DNA of 19,442 nt, from contig CAJOEQ010000001.1 in NCBI GenBank assembly GCA_905233515.1, forward strand, positions 1-19,442. Reading direction: 5' to 3'. The position numbers and the translations under genes were made by a program. The notes beneath the pieces are model-generated. The model saw only the letters and a list, made by a program, of their open reading frames with translations. It made no database searches and was not told the DNA's origin. Origin of the DNA: an uncultured Synergistales bacterium. Its GTDB lineage: Bacteria > Synergistota > Synergistia > Synergistales > Aminobacteriaceae. This document shows, one piece after another, positions 1-7,919 of the stretch. The first letter of the stretch is position 1, and every line of letters starts with the position of its first letter.

Positions 1-22
1 AAAGTTAATAAAAGTCTATGAA

Positions 23-74
23 AATCTTTACCGAATCGAGGCGAATCTTTACCGAAAAAGGGGCAATCTTTCCC
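23..74. repeat. Three direct repeats at 21-bp spacing
   Basis: AATCTTTACCGAA occurs exactly at 23-35 and again at 44-56; a degenerate third copy (AATCTTTCCC) begins at 65. The starts 23, 44 and 65 are exactly 21 bp apart, about two helical turns, so bound proteins would sit on the same DNA face. The array could be an operator, an iteron-like site or one unit of a dispersed intergenic repeat. On the minus strand the period gives a seven-residue echo (SVKIRLD / SVKIFID), which I think is a by-product. No function can be assigned. Confidence 0.6.
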
Positions 75-112
75 TGGCATTTTTTGACGGAAAAATAATT
101 ATATATATACAC

Positions 113-141
113 TTGACAAATCACGCAGACAGGGGGATAAA
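113..141 (+). promoter_or_regulatory. Weak sigma-70-type promoter candidate
   Basis: A perfect -35 box TTGACA at 113-118 is followed after 17 bp by GATAAA at 136-141, which matches TATAAT at four of six positions. The spacing is ideal but the -10 is poor, and this AT-rich stretch offers many chance matches. If used, it would give a leader of about 240 nt before rpsL. Confidence 0.3.
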
Positions 142-275
142 TTTTCATGAAATATCGCAAAATAATTAAATCCTTCCTATTTATATATAGCATAAATAAA
201 AATGTTTCTTCCTATTATAATAGCGTCAAAATAATTTCATGATAAATCAACTCTAAAAAAATTTCTCGCATAAAT

Positions 276-305
276 TTGACATAAAGCCCGTTAATTTGCT
301 AAGAT
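276..305 (+). promoter_or_regulatory. Probable main promoter of the str operon
   Basis: TTGACA at 276-281 is a perfect -35 box. After 18 bp comes TAAGAT at 300-305, preceded by TGC at 297-299, which forms an extended -10 (TGn) element. Transcription would start near 312, giving a leader of about 80 nt that contains the SD site and the hairpin before rpsL. This is the best promoter I find for the downstream genes. The call rests on motif matching only. Confidence 0.6.
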
Positions 306-349
306 TATCGCGCTGTTAATTCAGTAAATTTTTATCGAGCTATAAAGAA

Positions 350-356
350 GGGAGGA
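350..356 (+). promoter_or_regulatory. Strong SD site unusually far from the rpsL start
   Basis: GGGAGGA is a near-perfect complement to the 16S rRNA 3' end, yet 36 nt separate its GGAGG core (351-355) from the TTG start at 392. No in-frame start lies closer: the frame of rpsL is closed upstream by TAG at 368-370. The hairpin at 360-385 fills the gap, and folding it would leave 8-10 nt between SD and TTG. Confidence 0.65.
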
Positions 357-359
357 AGT

Positions 360-385
360 GCAAAAGCTAGTTTGCTAGATTTTGC
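360..385 (+). promoter_or_regulatory. Hairpin between SD and start codon of rpsL
   Basis: GCAAAA (360-365) pairs with TTTTGC (380-385), and CTAG (367-370) pairs with CTAG (375-378), around one G-A mismatch (366/379) and a TTTG loop (371-374). U359 and G386 could add a wobble pair. The structure occupies almost exactly the excess spacer between SD and the TTG start. It probably brings the two together, and it could be a control point for S12 synthesis. No U-tract follows, so it does not look like a terminator. Confidence 0.6.
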
Positions 386-391
386 GAAAAG

Positions 392-744
392 TTGCCAACA
401 ATTAATCAATTAGTCCGGCTTGGACGACAAGAAAAGAAATCTAAAAGCAATTCTCCGGCATTACAAGGAAATCCGGCCCGCCGTGGTGTCTGCACTAGAG
501 TTTATACTATTACACCCAAGAAACCGACTTCAGCCTTAAGGAAAGTTGCCCGTGTTAGATTAACGAACGGTATCGAAGTTACTTCATACATTCCCGGAAT
601 TGGCCATAATTTACAGGAACACTCTGTAGTTCTCGTGAGAGGCGGCCGCGTTAAAGTATTAGAGGGACTTTAGACTGCGGAGGCGTTGAAAACCGCAAAA
701 GAAGCCGCTCAAAATATGGCGCAAGACGACCTAAAGCGAACTAG
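392..744 (+). pseudogene. rpsL: Ribosomal protein S12, frameshifted by a 25-nt loss
   Basis: S12 (uS12) lines the decoding centre of the 30S subunit. From the TTG start ([12 protein letters not shown]) the frame encodes a normal S12 as far as the GGRVK motif at 650-655, including the [11 protein letters not shown] segment. It then falls out of frame and stops at 671-673 after 93 residues. From 658 the other frame gives [19 protein letters not shown] and the usual basic C-terminus, ending in TAG at 742-744. Family alignment puts the residues DLPGVRYH plus one more in between; they are absent. The region is 353 nt, and adding 25 gives 126 codons, the usual S12 length. The missing loop includes the Asp that RimO methylthiolates in E. 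coli. S12 without this loop should not work, so this is either a sequence or assembly error or a non-functional copy. The annotated start is supported by family homology and the upstream in-frame stop. Confidence 0.9.
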
Positions 745-759
745 GAGGATTTATAAATC

Positions 760-1230
760 ATGCCGAGAAAAGGACATATCAAGAAAAGACCCCCCGAGCC
801 TGATATTAGATTTAATAATCCGGCCGCATCAAGATTTATTAGTGCCTTGATGATGGGTGGTAAACGCAGTCTCGCTGAAAGAATTTTTTACGGCGCTTTA
901 GAACAGGCTGCGGAAAAATTAGGCGTTGAACCTTTCGAAGTATTTGATAAAGCTATGGCAAATGTTACGCCTCAAATAGAAGTCAGACCCAGAAGAGTGG
1001 GCGGCGCAACTTATCAAGTACCAGTCGAAGTAACACCCGAGCGCGGCGTTCAGCTTTCTATTAGATGGATTGTAATGTACGCTAGAGCTAAAAAGGGTAT
1101 GCCTATGAGTGAAAGACTTATGCGTGAATTAATGGACGCTTACAAAAACGAAGGTGCTTCAATCAAACGCCGTGAAGATACTCACAGAATGGCCGAAGCT
1201 AATAGAGCGTTCGCACATTATCGCTGGTAA
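760..1230 (+). CDS. rpsG: 30S ribosomal protein S7
   Basis: S7 (uS7) nucleates assembly of the 30S head by binding the 3' major domain of 16S rRNA and borders the E site. The product is 156 residues, the normal length. It carries the family landmarks: MPRKG start, the KRSLAERIFYGAL helix, VRPRRVGGATYQVP, the RWIVMYAR stretch and the C-terminal HRMAEANRAFAHYRW. AGGAGG at 743-748 lies over the rpsL TAG stop with good spacing to the ATG. In E. coli S7 represses translation of its own operon from the rpsL-rpsG junction; here only 15 nt separate the genes and I see no matching structure. The gene is intact, unlike its two neighbours. Confidence 0.98.
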   Translation: MPRKGHIKKRPPEPDIRFNNPAASRFISALMMGGKRSLAERIFYGALEQAAEKLGVEPFEVFDKAMANVTPQIEVRPRRVGGATYQVPVEVTPERGVQLSIRWIVMYARAKKGMPMSERLMRELMDAYKNEGASIKRREDTHRMAEANRAFAHYRW

Positions 1231-1246
1231 GAGGAGTTAATTTTTT

Positions 1247-3284
1247 TTGGAAATCAGCAAAGTTAGAAATATAGGTATCGCCGCACATATCGACGCAGGG
1301 AAAACTACGACAAGCGAGCGAATTCTATATTACACAGGAAGTAATTATAAAGTCGGTGAAGTCCACGAAGGAACTGCAACAATGGACTGGATGGAACAAG
1401 AAAGAGAACGCGGAATTACTATCACTTCAGCGGCTACAACTTGCGCGTGGAAAGGTCATACTATAAATTTAATTGATACGCCAGGACACGTGGATTTTAC
1501 AGTCGAAGTTGAGAGATCTATGCGCGTTCTTGATGGAGCTGTTGCAGTATTTTGCGCCGTCGGTGGGGTTGAGCCTCAATCTGAAACTGTTTGGCGGCAG
1601 GCTGATAAATATCACGTCCCGAGAATTGCTTTTGTTAATAAAATGGACAGAATTGGAGCAGATTTTCAGGCTGTTGTTAAAGCCATGCGTGAAAGATTAG
1701 GAGCAAACGCTATACCCTTGCAATTACCAATCGGAGCAGAAGATGATTTTTCCGGAGTTGTTGACTTAATCGAGCAAAAAGCATTTTATTTTTCGGGAGT
1801 GTTAGGTCAGGCACCTGCTGAAGGTAATATCCCGCCTGAATTAGCCATGACTGCTAAACAAGGACGAGAAAATATTATCGAGGCTTTATCTGATTTCAGC
1901 GACGATATTATGACACTTTATCTTGAGGGGAAGCCTGTAAGCTCTGAATTAATACGCAAAAATCTACGCGAGGCAGTAATAAATCTTAAAGCCGTCCCAG
2001 TTCTTTGCGGGTCTGCTTTCAAAAATAAATGCATTGAGCCTTTACTTGACGCAGTTGTTGAATATTTGCCCAGTCCTGCAGATTTGCCGCCCGTTCAGGG
2101 TTTTAGTCCTGCTAATCCCGATGAAATTATCGAACGACACAGCAAAGTTGATGAGCCTTTTACTGCTCTTGCATTCAAAATCGCTGTTGACCCGTTTTTA
2201 GGTAAAATATTTTTCCTGCGTGTTTATTCGGGGAAACTCGAAAAGGGCAGCACTCTCTACAATCCTACTTCAGGACAAAAAGAGAGAATTGGCCGTATCA
2301 TGAGAATGCATTCTAACAAGCGCGAAGATATTGACGCAATGGAGGCCGGTATGATTGTCGCTGTTCCTTCACTTAAAAGCACTAAGACGGGCGATACTCT
2401 TTGCGACGAAAATAATCAAATTGTTCTAGAGAGCTTAGAATTTCCTGAGCCTGTTATTTCTCTAGCTGTTGAGCCTGCTACTCAGCAAGATAAAGTAAAA
2501 TTGTCTAAAGGTTTGAACGCCTTAGCTGACGAAGACCCTACTTTTAGAGTTCACAACGACGAAGAGAGCGGCCAAACTGTTATTTCAGGAATGGGAGAAT
2601 TACACCTAGAAATAATTGTAGACAGGCTTAAACGTGAATTCGGCTCAAGTCTCATACAGGGAAGCAATACGCAAATCAGCCAGCGCAGAAGGCAAATATA
2701 TTCGTCAATCAGGCGGACGCGGTCAATACGGTCATGTTGTATTCGAAATTGAGCCAATCGAAGGCAATAAATACGAATTTCAAGATAAAATTGTCGGCGG
2801 CGTTGTTCCTAAAGAATATATTACAGCTGTTGAAAAAGGTCTCGAAGAAGCTGTACAATCAGGCGTTTTAGGCGGTTATCCTGTTATAGGCGTAAAAGTT
2901 ACTCTTGTTGACGGTTCTTATCACGAAGTCGACAGCTCAGAAATGGCCTTCAAAATTGCCGCGTCTATGGGCTTTAAAGAGGCTATGAAACGCGCTGACC
3001 CCGTTTTAATGGAGCCCGTTATGTCCGTTGAAGTCGTTACTCCTGAAGAATATTTAGGTGATGTAATAGGCGATATTTCAGCAAGACGCGGACGCATTGA
3101 CGGGATGGACGTACGAGCCAACGCAAGAATTGTTAAAGCCTTTGTGCCTTTAGTCGGCATGTTCGGCTATGCTACTGACTTGAGAAGCAAGACTTCAGGA
3201 CGAGCTAATTACTCTATGCAATTTGACCATTACGAACAAACACCCGCAGAAATTAGTGATAAAATTTTGCAGGGGAAAATTTAA
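1247..3284 (+). pseudogene. fusA: Elongation factor G, frameshifted by a 23-nt loss
   Basis: EF-G is the GTPase that drives translocation of tRNA and mRNA. The first frame (1247-2644, 466 codons) has the G motifs [27 protein letters not shown] and GSAFKN, then domains II and III up to LKREFG. It then runs out of frame to a stop at 2752. The second frame resumes at [10 protein letters not shown] (2646) and continues through domain IV ([10 protein letters not shown]) and domain V to TAA at 3284. Between REFG and QVSYRE the family has eight residues (similar to VEANVGKP); only one base lies there. Restoring 23 nt gives 687 codons, a normal EF-G length. The start is TTG, with GAGGAG at 1231-1236, placing the homologous [10 protein letters not shown] at the N-terminus. 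As for rpsL, an assembly error or a broken copy is likelier than a functional product. Confidence 0.9.
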
Positions 3285-3305
3285 TTTTTAAGGAGTTGCT
3301 AAATT

Positions 3306-4508
3306 ATGGCAAAAGAAAAATTCGAACGCACTAAACCTCATTTAAATATCGGAACTATCGGACATATTGACCACGGCAAGACTACTTTAACAGCGGCAAT
3401 TACTAAATGTTTAGCTACTGAGAGTTACGCCGAATACACAGCTTATGACATGATTGATAAAGCACCTGAAGAGAGAGAGCGCGGAATTACTATTAATATC
3501 GCTCACGTTGAATATCAGACAGATAAACGCCATTATGCTCATATCGACTGCCCCGGACATGCTGACTATATCAAGAATATGATTACCGGTGCCGCTCAAA
3601 TGGACGGTGCTATTTTAGTTGTCAGTGCCGCAGACGGCCCTATGCCTCAAACTCGTGAACACGTCTTATTAGCTCGTCAGGTCAACGTCCCCGCCCTCGT
3701 CGTTTTCATGAATAAGACTGACCAAGTCGACGACCCCGAATTGCTTGACCTCGTAGAAATGGAAGTCCGTGAACTTCTCAGTAAATACGAATTCCCCGGC
3801 GATGACATTCCTATTATTCGCGGTTCAGCTCTTGAAGTCCTCGAGAAAGGCACAGGCAAGAAAGATGACCCAATTTGTAAGCCCATTTTTGACTTAATGG
3901 ACGCTTGCGATAATTTCATCCCTGACCCTGTACGTGAAATCGATAAGCCCTTCTTAATGCCCATTGAAGACGTTTTCACAATCTCAGGCCGCGGCACTGT
4001 TGTTACTGGTCGTGTTGAGCGTGGAGTTATCAACGCAGGCGAGCCCGTCGAAATCGTAGGAGTTAAGCGCGATACTACAAAAACTGTTGCGACTTCTTTA
4101 GAAATGTTCAGAAAAATTCTTGACAGCGCTGAAGCAGGCGATAACGTAGGCGTTCTTTTACGCGGCATTGATAAAGCTGATGTCGAACGCGGCCAAGTTC
4201 TAGCAAAACCAGGCACAGTTACACCTCATACGAAATTTAAAGGCGAAGTATACGTACTCAAGAAAGAAGAGGGCGGCCGTCATACTGCGTTTTTTGCAGG
4301 CTATAAACCGCAATTCTACTTCAGAACTACAGACGTTACAGGCAATATTAAATTACCTGAAGGCGTTGAAATGGTAATGCCCGGCGATAATGCTACGTTT
4401 GAAGTCGATTTAATCGTACCAATCGCTATGGAGGAAGGGTTGCGCTTTGCAGTTCGTGAAGGCGGCCACACAGTAGGCGCAGGCGTTGTTACAAGTATTA
4501 TAGAGTAA
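3306..4508 (+). CDS. tuf: Elongation factor Tu
   Basis: EF-Tu is the GTPase that carries aminoacyl-tRNA to the ribosomal A site. The 400-residue product is full length and intact. The G-domain motifs are [27 protein letters not shown] (the usual bacterial form is NKCD or NKVD) and RGSALE, followed by the two beta-barrel domains with [14 protein letters not shown] and the C-terminal [13 protein letters not shown]. Ile in GHIDHGKT and the [19 protein letters not shown] segment may help to place the lineage. It follows fusA by 21 nt with an AAGGAG site and precedes rpsJ by only 6 nt. This links the str and S10 operons. Confidence 0.98.
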   Translation: MAKEKFERTKPHLNIGTIGHIDHGKTTLTAAITKCLATESYAEYTAYDMIDKAPEERERGITINIAHVEYQTDKRHYAHIDCPGHADYIKNMITGAAQMDGAILVVSAADGPMPQTREHVLLARQVNVPALVVFMNKTDQVDDPELLDLVEMEVRELLSKYEFPGDDIPIIRGSALEVLEKGTGKKDDPICKPIFDLMDACDNFIPDPVREIDKPFLMPIEDVFTISGRGTVVTGRVERGVINAGEPVEIVGVKRDTTKTVATSLEMFRKILDSAEAGDNVGVLLRGIDKADVERGQVLAKPGTVTPHTKFKGEVYVLKKEEGGRHTAFFAGYKPQFYFRTTDVTGNIKLPEGVEMVMPGDNATFEVDLIVPIAMEEGLRFAVREGGHTVGAGVVTSIIE

Positions 4509-4514
4509 ATTATC

Positions 4515-4820
4515 ATGGCACGTAAAATCAGAATAAGATTAAAATCTTTTGATCATAGAGTGCTAGACACATCAGCCGCCCAAATAGCACAAACAGCAAA
4601 CTCTACAGGCGCGCGCGTCTCTGGTCCTATTCCCTTACCTACTGAAATAGGCCGCATTACTATTTTGAAATCGCCTCATAAGGACAAAGACGCACGAGAA
4701 CAGTTCGAAATGCGCACTCACAAAAGATTAATAGATATTATTGAGCCAACACAAAGGACTATGGACGCACTGATGCAGTTAAATTTAGCGTCAGGTGTAG
4801 ACATACAGATAAAATTTTAA
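4515..4820 (+). CDS. rpsJ: 30S ribosomal protein S10
   Basis: S10 (uS10) sits in the 30S head and, as NusE, also joins the transcription antitermination complex with NusB. The 101-residue product has the normal length and the landmarks [14 protein letters not shown], the [19 protein letters not shown] loop and the terminal GVDIQIKF. The ATG starts 6 nt after the tuf stop, and no recognisable SD lies in the gap or the end of tuf, so translation probably depends on coupling to tuf. It is the first gene of the S10 segment. No separate promoter or L4-responsive leader has room to exist before it. Confidence 0.97.
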   Translation: MARKIRIRLKSFDHRVLDTSAAQIAQTANSTGARVSGPIPLPTEIGRITILKSPHKDKDAREQFEMRTHKRLIDIIEPTQRTMDALMQLNLASGVDIQIKF

Positions 4821-4843
4821 TTATTAAGGAGAATTAATTAATT

Positions 4844-5470
4844 ATGTCAATAGGGATTCTGGGGAAAAAACTCGGAATGACACAGATTTATGACTCAGAG
4901 GGACAGGCCGTAGCTGTTACGGTCGTCTCTGCTGGGCCGTGCTCTGTAGTTGCTCTGCGTACCCCTGAACAGAACGGCTATTCTGCTGTTCTTCTCGGCT
5001 TTGAGTCAGTAAAGGCTCATAAGCTGTCCAAACCGCAAAAAGTTATGTTCGAGAAATTAAAGCTCGAACCAAAGAGGACTCTTAGAGAATTCAGAGTCAA
5101 TGACGTTAAGCCCTATGAAGTCGGATCGGAAATCAAAGTAGATTTATTCACAGCCGGCGAAAAAATTAACGTCAAAGGTATATCAAAGGGTAAAGGTTTC
5201 GCAGGAGTTATCAAGCGTCATCATATGGGAGGCCAGCAATTTTCACACGGTACTTCGGTCGAACATAGACACGGAGGCTCAAGCGGTGCAATTTCCTATC
5301 CCGGCCGCGTTTTTCCTGGTAAAAGAATGCCCGGCCACATGGGAAGCGACAAAGTTACAGTCAAAAATCTTACTGTAATGGCCGTTGACGTTGAGAATAA
5401 TTTAATTCTAGTAAAAGGTGCAGTTCCAGGCGCAAAAAATAGCCTCATTGCCCTCTACAAGAAAGACTAA
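4844..5470 (+). CDS. rplC: 50S ribosomal protein L3
   Basis: L3 (uL3) is an early assembly protein of the 50S subunit whose extended loop reaches toward the peptidyl transferase centre. The 208-residue product shows the N-terminal GILGKKLGMTQIY, the central KGFAGVIKRHHMGGQ, the loop with HGTSVEHRHGGSSG and the PGRVFPGKRMPGHMG motif, then the second barrel with VKGAVPGAKN. AAGGAG lies 5' of the ATG in a 23-nt gap after rpsJ. Length and motifs are normal. Confidence 0.98.
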   Translation: MSIGILGKKLGMTQIYDSEGQAVAVTVVSAGPCSVVALRTPEQNGYSAVLLGFESVKAHKLSKPQKVMFEKLKLEPKRTLREFRVNDVKPYEVGSEIKVDLFTAGEKINVKGISKGKGFAGVIKRHHMGGQQFSHGTSVEHRHGGSSGAISYPGRVFPGKRMPGHMGSDKVTVKNLTVMAVDVENNLILVKGAVPGAKNSLIALYKKD

Positions 5471-5486
5471 AGGGGGTAAAGAGATT

Positions 5487-6113
5487 ATGCCATTCGTAAA
5501 AGTCTACGAGATAAACGGAGACCGGGCCGGAGAAATGGAACTATCAGACAAAGTATTTAATAATCCCGTTCATATGTCAGCAATCCATCAAGTTATAACC
5601 GCTCATTTAGCAAATTGCAGACAAGGCACCCACAACACAAAGACGCGCGGCGATGTCTCAGGAGGCGGCAAAAAGCCATGGCGGCAAAAACACACTGGGC
5701 GGGCTCGTCAAGGTTCTACACGTTCACCGATTTGGACACATGGTGGAGTAGCGCACGGACCTCATCCGCGAGATTATCATCAGAAAGTGAATAAAAAAGT
5801 ACGTCAGCTTGCATTAAAGAGTGTCTTATCTGACAAAGTGCGTGAAGAGTTAGCGGCGGTTGTAAAAGTTTTTGAGACGCTGGGAACACCCTCAACAAAG
5901 ACGATACAGGCCTTAATAAACGCGCTAGGATTTGGCAAAACTTTAATAATCTACAATGAGAATGCAAAAAACGTAACGCGTTCAGTGCGAAATTTATCGG
6001 GCGCGAAATGCATAAATGTATCAAGCATAAACGTATATGATATATTGAATGCAAAAAATTTGATATTAACGCCTGAAGTAGTAGCGAAAATTGAGGAGGT
6101 ATATTCAGCATGA
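5487..6113 (+). CDS. rplD: 50S ribosomal protein L4
   Basis: L4 (uL4) lines the polypeptide exit tunnel and in E. coli also represses the S10 operon. I start it at MPFVKVYEINGD, behind AGGGGGT at 5471-5477. An upstream in-frame ATG at 5418 would add residues lying inside rplC and unlike the family. The 208-residue product contains the tunnel loop around GGGKKPWRQKHTGRARQG (about residues 62-79) and GVAHGPHPRDY, then a Rossmann-like C-terminal half. It overlaps the start of rplW by 4 nt (ATGA), and it is the only clear TGA stop in the cluster. Confidence 0.97.
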   Translation: MPFVKVYEINGDRAGEMELSDKVFNNPVHMSAIHQVITAHLANCRQGTHNTKTRGDVSGGGKKPWRQKHTGRARQGSTRSPIWTHGGVAHGPHPRDYHQKVNKKVRQLALKSVLSDKVREELAAVVKVFETLGTPSTKTIQALINALGFGKTLIIYNENAKNVTRSVRNLSGAKCINVSSINVYDILNAKNLILTPEVVAKIEEVYSA

Positions 6114-6406
6114 ATTTAACTGCTCATGATATTATAATCAGGCCTGTAATCACGGAGAAATCGAGCGCATTAATGGGCTTCAACAAATACACTTTTGAAG
6201 TACACAAGAGTGCGGACAAGATACAAATACGCAAGGCCGTTGAAGAAGTCTTTAAAGTCCAAGTTATGGGCGTGAACACAATGAACGTAAAGGGCAAATT
6301 ACGCCGCAGAGGGATGACGAAAGGCTATACACGTTCATGGAAAAAAGCGATAGTAACGCTTAAGACCGGCCAAAGTATAGAATTTTTCGAGGGTGCCTCG
6401 ATATAA
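6110..6406 (+). CDS. rplW: 50S ribosomal protein L23
   Basis: L23 (uL23) surrounds the tunnel exit and is the docking site for trigger factor, SRP and the Sec translocon. The 98-residue product has the family signature IIRPVITEKSSALM, KYTFEVHKSADKIQIRKAVEEVF and the loop GKLRRRGMTKGYTRSWKKA. Its ATG overlaps the rplD TGA stop, with GAGGAGG-like purines (around 6092-6098) in the rplD end serving as SD. This arrangement implies translational coupling. Confidence 0.97.
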   Translation: MNLTAHDIIIRPVITEKSSALMGFNKYTFEVHKSADKIQIRKAVEEVFKVQVMGVNTMNVKGKLRRRGMTKGYTRSWKKAIVTLKTGQSIEFFEGASI

Positions 6407-6421
6407 TTAGGAGATTTAGAG

Positions 6422-7249
6422 ATGTCTATAAAACAATTTAAGCCGTATACACCTGGCCGCCGACAAATGACTATACAAGGGCGAGAAGATATTACAGCAG
6501 ATAAGCCTGAACGCTCATTAATAGTGCATTTACGCAAGCACGGAGGCCGCAATAACACGGGACGAATAACAATGCGTCATATCGGGGGCGGTCATCGTCG
6601 TGCATATCGTATAATAGATTTCAAGCGTGATAAAATCGGCATTCCCGGCAAAGTAGCAACGATTGAATACGACCCTAACAGAAACGCCCGAATAGCATTA
6701 ATTAATTACGTTGACGGCGAAAAGCGTTATATAATTCTGCCCAAAGGCCTAAATGTCGGCGATATGATTTATTCAGGTGCAGACAGTGATATAACGCCCG
6801 GAAATGCTTTAAAGCTGAAGGATATTCCCGTCGGAACGTTTATTCATAATATAGAGTTACAACCGGGCGGCGGAGCTAAATTAGTACGTTCGGCAGGAAC
6901 AAGCGCGCAGTTAATGTCAAAAGAAGGCAAATACGCTTATATCAGAATGCCGAGCAATGAGTTACGATTAATTTTGCTTGAATGCATGGCCACCGTGGGA
7001 CAAGTCGGCAATGAAGATTATGATAATATTTCACTGGGTAAAGCCGGAAAAATGCGCTGGAGAGGTCGCCGGCCTGTAGTTCGCGGAATGGTAATGAACC
7101 CTGTAGATCACCCTATGGGCGGCGGAGAAGGCAAAAGCAAATCCAACAAGCACCCAGTCTCACCATGGGGGACACCTGCAAAGGGTTATAAAACTAGAAA
7201 ACGCAAGCCGTCTGATAGATTAATAGTTCGCAGGCGTTATGATAAGTAA
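6422..7249 (+). CDS. rplB: 50S ribosomal protein L2
   Basis: L2 (uL2) is one of the most conserved 50S proteins and is needed for subunit association and peptidyl transferase activity. The 275-residue product has the N-terminal [13 protein letters not shown], the central RNA-binding domain with [17 protein letters not shown], and the C-terminal [16 protein letters not shown] carrying the conserved His of VDHP. It ends with the basic [13 protein letters not shown]. An AGGAG site sits in the 15-nt gap after rplW. Confidence 0.98.
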   Translation: MSIKQFKPYTPGRRQMTIQGREDITADKPERSLIVHLRKHGGRNNTGRITMRHIGGGHRRAYRIIDFKRDKIGIPGKVATIEYDPNRNARIALINYVDGEKRYIILPKGLNVGDMIYSGADSDITPGNALKLKDIPVGTFIHNIELQPGGGAKLVRSAGTSAQLMSKEGKYAYIRMPSNELRLILLECMATVGQVGNEDYDNISLGKAGKMRWRGRRPVVRGMVMNPVDHPMGGGEGKSKSNKHPVSPWGTPAKGYKTRKRKPSDRLIVRRRYDK

Positions 7250-7265
7250 AAGGAGCTGAAGATAA

Positions 7266-7535
7266 ATGCGCTCAACAAAGAAGGGGCCTTTTGTCGAACA
7301 AAGGCTCTTAGACAGAATAGAAGCGATGAACGTATCAGGCAATAAAAAAGTTGTCAAAACATGGTCAAGACGTTCAACGGTAGTGCCTCAAATGATTGGA
7401 CATACAATAGCGGTGCATAATGGGAAAATGCATTTGCCTGTGTATATCAGTGAGAACATGGTAGGGCATAAGCTCGGCGAGTTCGCACCAACGCGCAGAT
7501 TTGGACATCACGCCGGACAGGACAAGAAGAAATAA
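7266..7535 (+). CDS. rpsS: 30S ribosomal protein S19
   Basis: S19 (uS19) forms part of the 30S head with S13 and contacts the A-site region and bridge B1a. The 89-residue product is normal in length and shows [15 protein letters not shown], the conserved [23 protein letters not shown] and [13 protein letters not shown]. An AGGAG site precedes the ATG in the 16-nt gap behind rplB. Confidence 0.98.
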   Translation: MRSTKKGPFVEQRLLDRIEAMNVSGNKKVVKTWSRRSTVVPQMIGHTIAVHNGKMHLPVYISENMVGHKLGEFAPTRRFGHHAGQDKKK

Positions 7536-7553
7536 GCGGGAGGAAATTTTTAG

Positions 7554-7901
7554 ATGGCAGATAAGAAAATAGCCGTAGCAATGACTAAGAACGCCAGAAT
7601 AAGCCCGTATAAAGTCCGTCAGGTTTTAGAGCTTATACGTGGTAAGAGTGCAGAGAAAGCCGTAATTACGTTAAAATTCAGCGATAAGAGAGCCGCCGGA
7701 ATAATCTTAAAAGTTTTAAACAGTGCGATGGCGAACGCTGAACACAATTACGGGATGGACTTAGACAAGTTATATATATGTGAGGCCTATGCAAATCAGG
7801 GCGCAATGATGAAGAGATTTAGACCTGTATCAATGGGACGCGCTCATCCTTATGTGCATAAGACATCGCATGTAGTAATAAAGCTCGGCGAGCGTAATTA
7901 G
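7554..7901 (+). CDS. rplV: 50S ribosomal protein L22
   Basis: L22 (uL22) binds all domains of 23S rRNA and its beta-hairpin forms the exit-tunnel constriction together with L4. The 115-residue product begins with a short lysine-rich segment, then ARISPYKVRQVLELIRGKS and the hairpin region around NQGAMMKRFRPVSMGRAHPY (about residues 81-100), ending VVIKLGERN. GGGAGG lies before the ATG. Length and motifs are normal. The stop is TAG. Confidence 0.97.
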   Translation: MADKKIAVAMTKNARISPYKVRQVLELIRGKSAEKAVITLKFSDKRAAGIILKVLNSAMANAEHNYGMDLDKLYICEAYANQGAMMKRFRPVSMGRAHPYVHKTSHVVIKLGERN

Positions 7902-7919
7902 TAGGAGGAAATTTTTTAA

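Larger units (their letters stand above)
1..391. other. Non-coding region upstream of the str operon
   Basis: This 391-base stretch is strongly AT-rich and carries no gene I can support. It holds a 21-bp-spaced direct repeat at its left edge (23-74), a weak promoter candidate (113-141), a better promoter candidate (276-305), and a leader of roughly 80 bases with a strong SD site and a hairpin just before rpsL. The minus-strand reading frame at 5-193 has no recognisable domain and has an AT-biased composition, so I treat it as chance. rpoC, the usual upstream neighbour of rpsL, does not reach into the window. Confidence 0.8.

Noticed and set aside
59..85. Terminator-like AGGG...CCCT followed by a T-run
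   Set aside because: The stem has only four base pairs with a nine-base loop, and the T-run starts several bases later. Too weak to call.
5..193. Minus-strand open frame of 62 codons at the left edge
   Set aside because: It has no recognisable motif, an AT-driven composition, no good SD, and its apparent seven-residue repeat follows from the 21-bp DNA repeat. I do not call it a gene.
213..222. TATTATAATA resembling a perfect -10 box
   Set aside because: No -35 match lies 16-18 bp upstream, and such strings are common in AT-rich DNA. The pair at 276-305 is stronger.
358..378. Possible leader peptide starting at GTG 358 after the strong SD (six codons)
   Set aside because: The GTG sits only 2 nt from the SD core, too close for initiation. 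The short frame shows no attenuator-like codon run. The spacer hairpin explains the layout better.
360..385. Leader hairpin as an intrinsic terminator or attenuator
   Set aside because: No run of T follows (the next bases are GAAAAG), and all downstream genes would depend on read-through. A translational role is more plausible.
2634..3284. C-terminal EF-G half as a separate gene starting at GTG 2634
   Set aside because: It has no SD, and the homology runs straight on from the first half with a 23-nt gap. It is the displaced 3' part of fusA, not a split gene.
3677..4216. Long open frame antisense to tuf (179 codons)
   Set aside because: It is a shadow of the GC-richer codon pattern in tuf. 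The serine/arginine-rich product has no family resemblance.
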